A DNA stretch of 64,000 nucleotides from Hymenobacter mellowenesis (lineage in GTDB: Bacteria > Bacteroidota > Bacteroidia > Cytophagales > Hymenobacteraceae): assembly GCF_030581005.1 (NCBI RefSeq), contig NZ_JAUQSX010000011.1, positions 1 through 64,000 on the forward strand. The letters run 5' to 3'. The notes under the pieces are model-generated. The model searched no databases. It was not told the DNA's origin and worked only from the letters and a program-made list of their open reading frames with translations. Positions within the stretch are counted from its first letter, which is position 1. Each line of letters starts with the position of its first letter. This document shows, piece after piece, positions 63,490-64,000 of this stretch. The translations under genes were made by a program, and so were the position numbers.

Positions 63490-63942
63490 TTAGTCGATAG
63501 CCGTCGCGCCAGCAATGCCAATGCTTACGGTGGCCACTTCGTTGGGCGCAGCCGTTTTCAGCTTGTAATGCGTCATGCCTTGCGGGCGCACGAACTCGTA
63601 GATGGGGTACTGCTGGGTGCCCAATTCGGTCTGGGTTTGGGAGTACCAGGTGACCGATAAGACCGGGTCTTTGAATCGGGCCAGCGTGGCCTGGTTCGTG
63701 ATGTCGCCTTCGAGCACGAGCTGGTTGATGAAGTTGCGGTGGTGCGTGCCCTGTACTTGCAAGTACTCCTGCGGTGCCGACTGCTCGCGCTGGAGTAATT
63801 CGGCGCGTAACTCCGCGGCGGTTTTGGGACGGGCTGCTGGCACTTCAACGGTGTAGTCGTTGCCGTGGGAGTTGGCTTGGGAGCAGGATTGAGTTAGCGC
63901 GAGAAAGATAAGCGCAGAGATAGGCAGTAGCGGTTTGAGCAT
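63490..63942 (-). CDS. lipoprotein of unknown function
   Basis: 150 residues with lipobox LALTQSC. Body: ELRAELLQREQSAPQEYLQVQGTHHRNFINQLVLEGDITNQATLARFKDPVLSVTWYSQTQTELGTQQYPIYEFVRPQGMTHYKLKT. I have the impression that this resembles small uncharacterised Bacteroidota proteins. It is 25 bp upstream of the SH3 protein gene and probably cotranscribed with it. Confidence 0.75.
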   Translation of the reverse strand: MLKPLLPISALIFLALTQSCSQANSHGNDYTVEVPAARPKTAAELRAELLQREQSAPQEYLQVQGTHHRNFINQLVLEGDITNQATLARFKDPVLSVTWYSQTQTELGTQQYPIYEFVRPQGMTHYKLKTAAPNEVATVSIGIAGATAID

Positions 63943-64000
63943 TAGATGTCGAATGATTAGTGACTGCGACGCTGAAAATTGATGATAGCCTCCTTGTCTC

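Overview
The window reads as part of a large plasmid or chromid from a GC-rich member of the Bacteroidota, most likely a Hymenobacter-type cytophagale. The taxonomic evidence is a SusC/SusD pair, a hybrid two-component regulator with Reg_prop propellers, type IX secretion C-terminal tails on two secreted proteins, lipoprotein signals and little use of Shine-Dalgarno spacing. The replicon evidence is a Rep_3-type initiator next to two clusters of a 17-bp iteron, followed by many small unrecognised genes, a topoisomerase IA and a umuDC operon.

Left half (1-35000): a plant cell-wall glycan utilisation region, almost all on the minus strand. It holds alpha-glucuronidase (GH67, cut by the window edge) with mannonate dehydratase (uxuA), a GH43 arabinanase-like enzyme, a secreted multidomain GH-A clan enzyme with a T9SS tail, a GH30 enzyme with a sodium:solute symporter, a GH127 beta-L-arabinofuranosidase, a haloperoxidase/PAP2-like protein, an FG-GAP/ASPIC lipoprotein, SusD, SusC, a second GH43 and a GH35 beta-galactosidase. 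Regulators are a LacI protein with a transposase-like zinc ribbon on its N-terminus, a second LacI gene broken by a 1-base frameshift, and a 1413-residue hybrid two-component regulator. Together the enzymes fit uptake and breakdown of arabinose-, galactose- and glucuronate-decorated hemicellulose or pectin. A 36-bp element made of two direct repeats 22 bp apart lies upstream of both the GH35 gene (beside the hybrid regulator) and the GH-A gene, and is a candidate binding site for that regulator.

Middle (35200-43050): the initiator gene, an iteron-type origin (about 36250-36940), five or six small unknown genes, a GNAT acetyltransferase, a topoisomerase IA with a frameshift near its end, and two small proteins that look DNA-binding.

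Defence block (43200-54950): a long Argonaute lacking the catalytic residues, overlapped by a membrane protein gene (an inactive-pAgo plus membrane-effector system); a type III restriction-modification pair whose methylase gene is interrupted by a run of 16 G, in a length that puts it out of frame (phase-variable by inference); an OLD-family ATPase-TOPRIM nuclease; and, divergent from it, a phospholipase-D-type nuclease fused to a P-loop ATPase. The pAgo operon is visibly AT-richer than its surroundings, consistent with separate acquisition.

Right end (54960-64000): small unknown genes, umuD-umuC with a palindrome upstream, a secreted PHP-domain phosphoesterase with fibronectin-like repeats and a T9SS tail, then small DUF2158, DUF3892, SH3 and lipoprotein genes. 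I saw no rRNA, tRNA, CRISPR array, relaxase or partition gene in the window.
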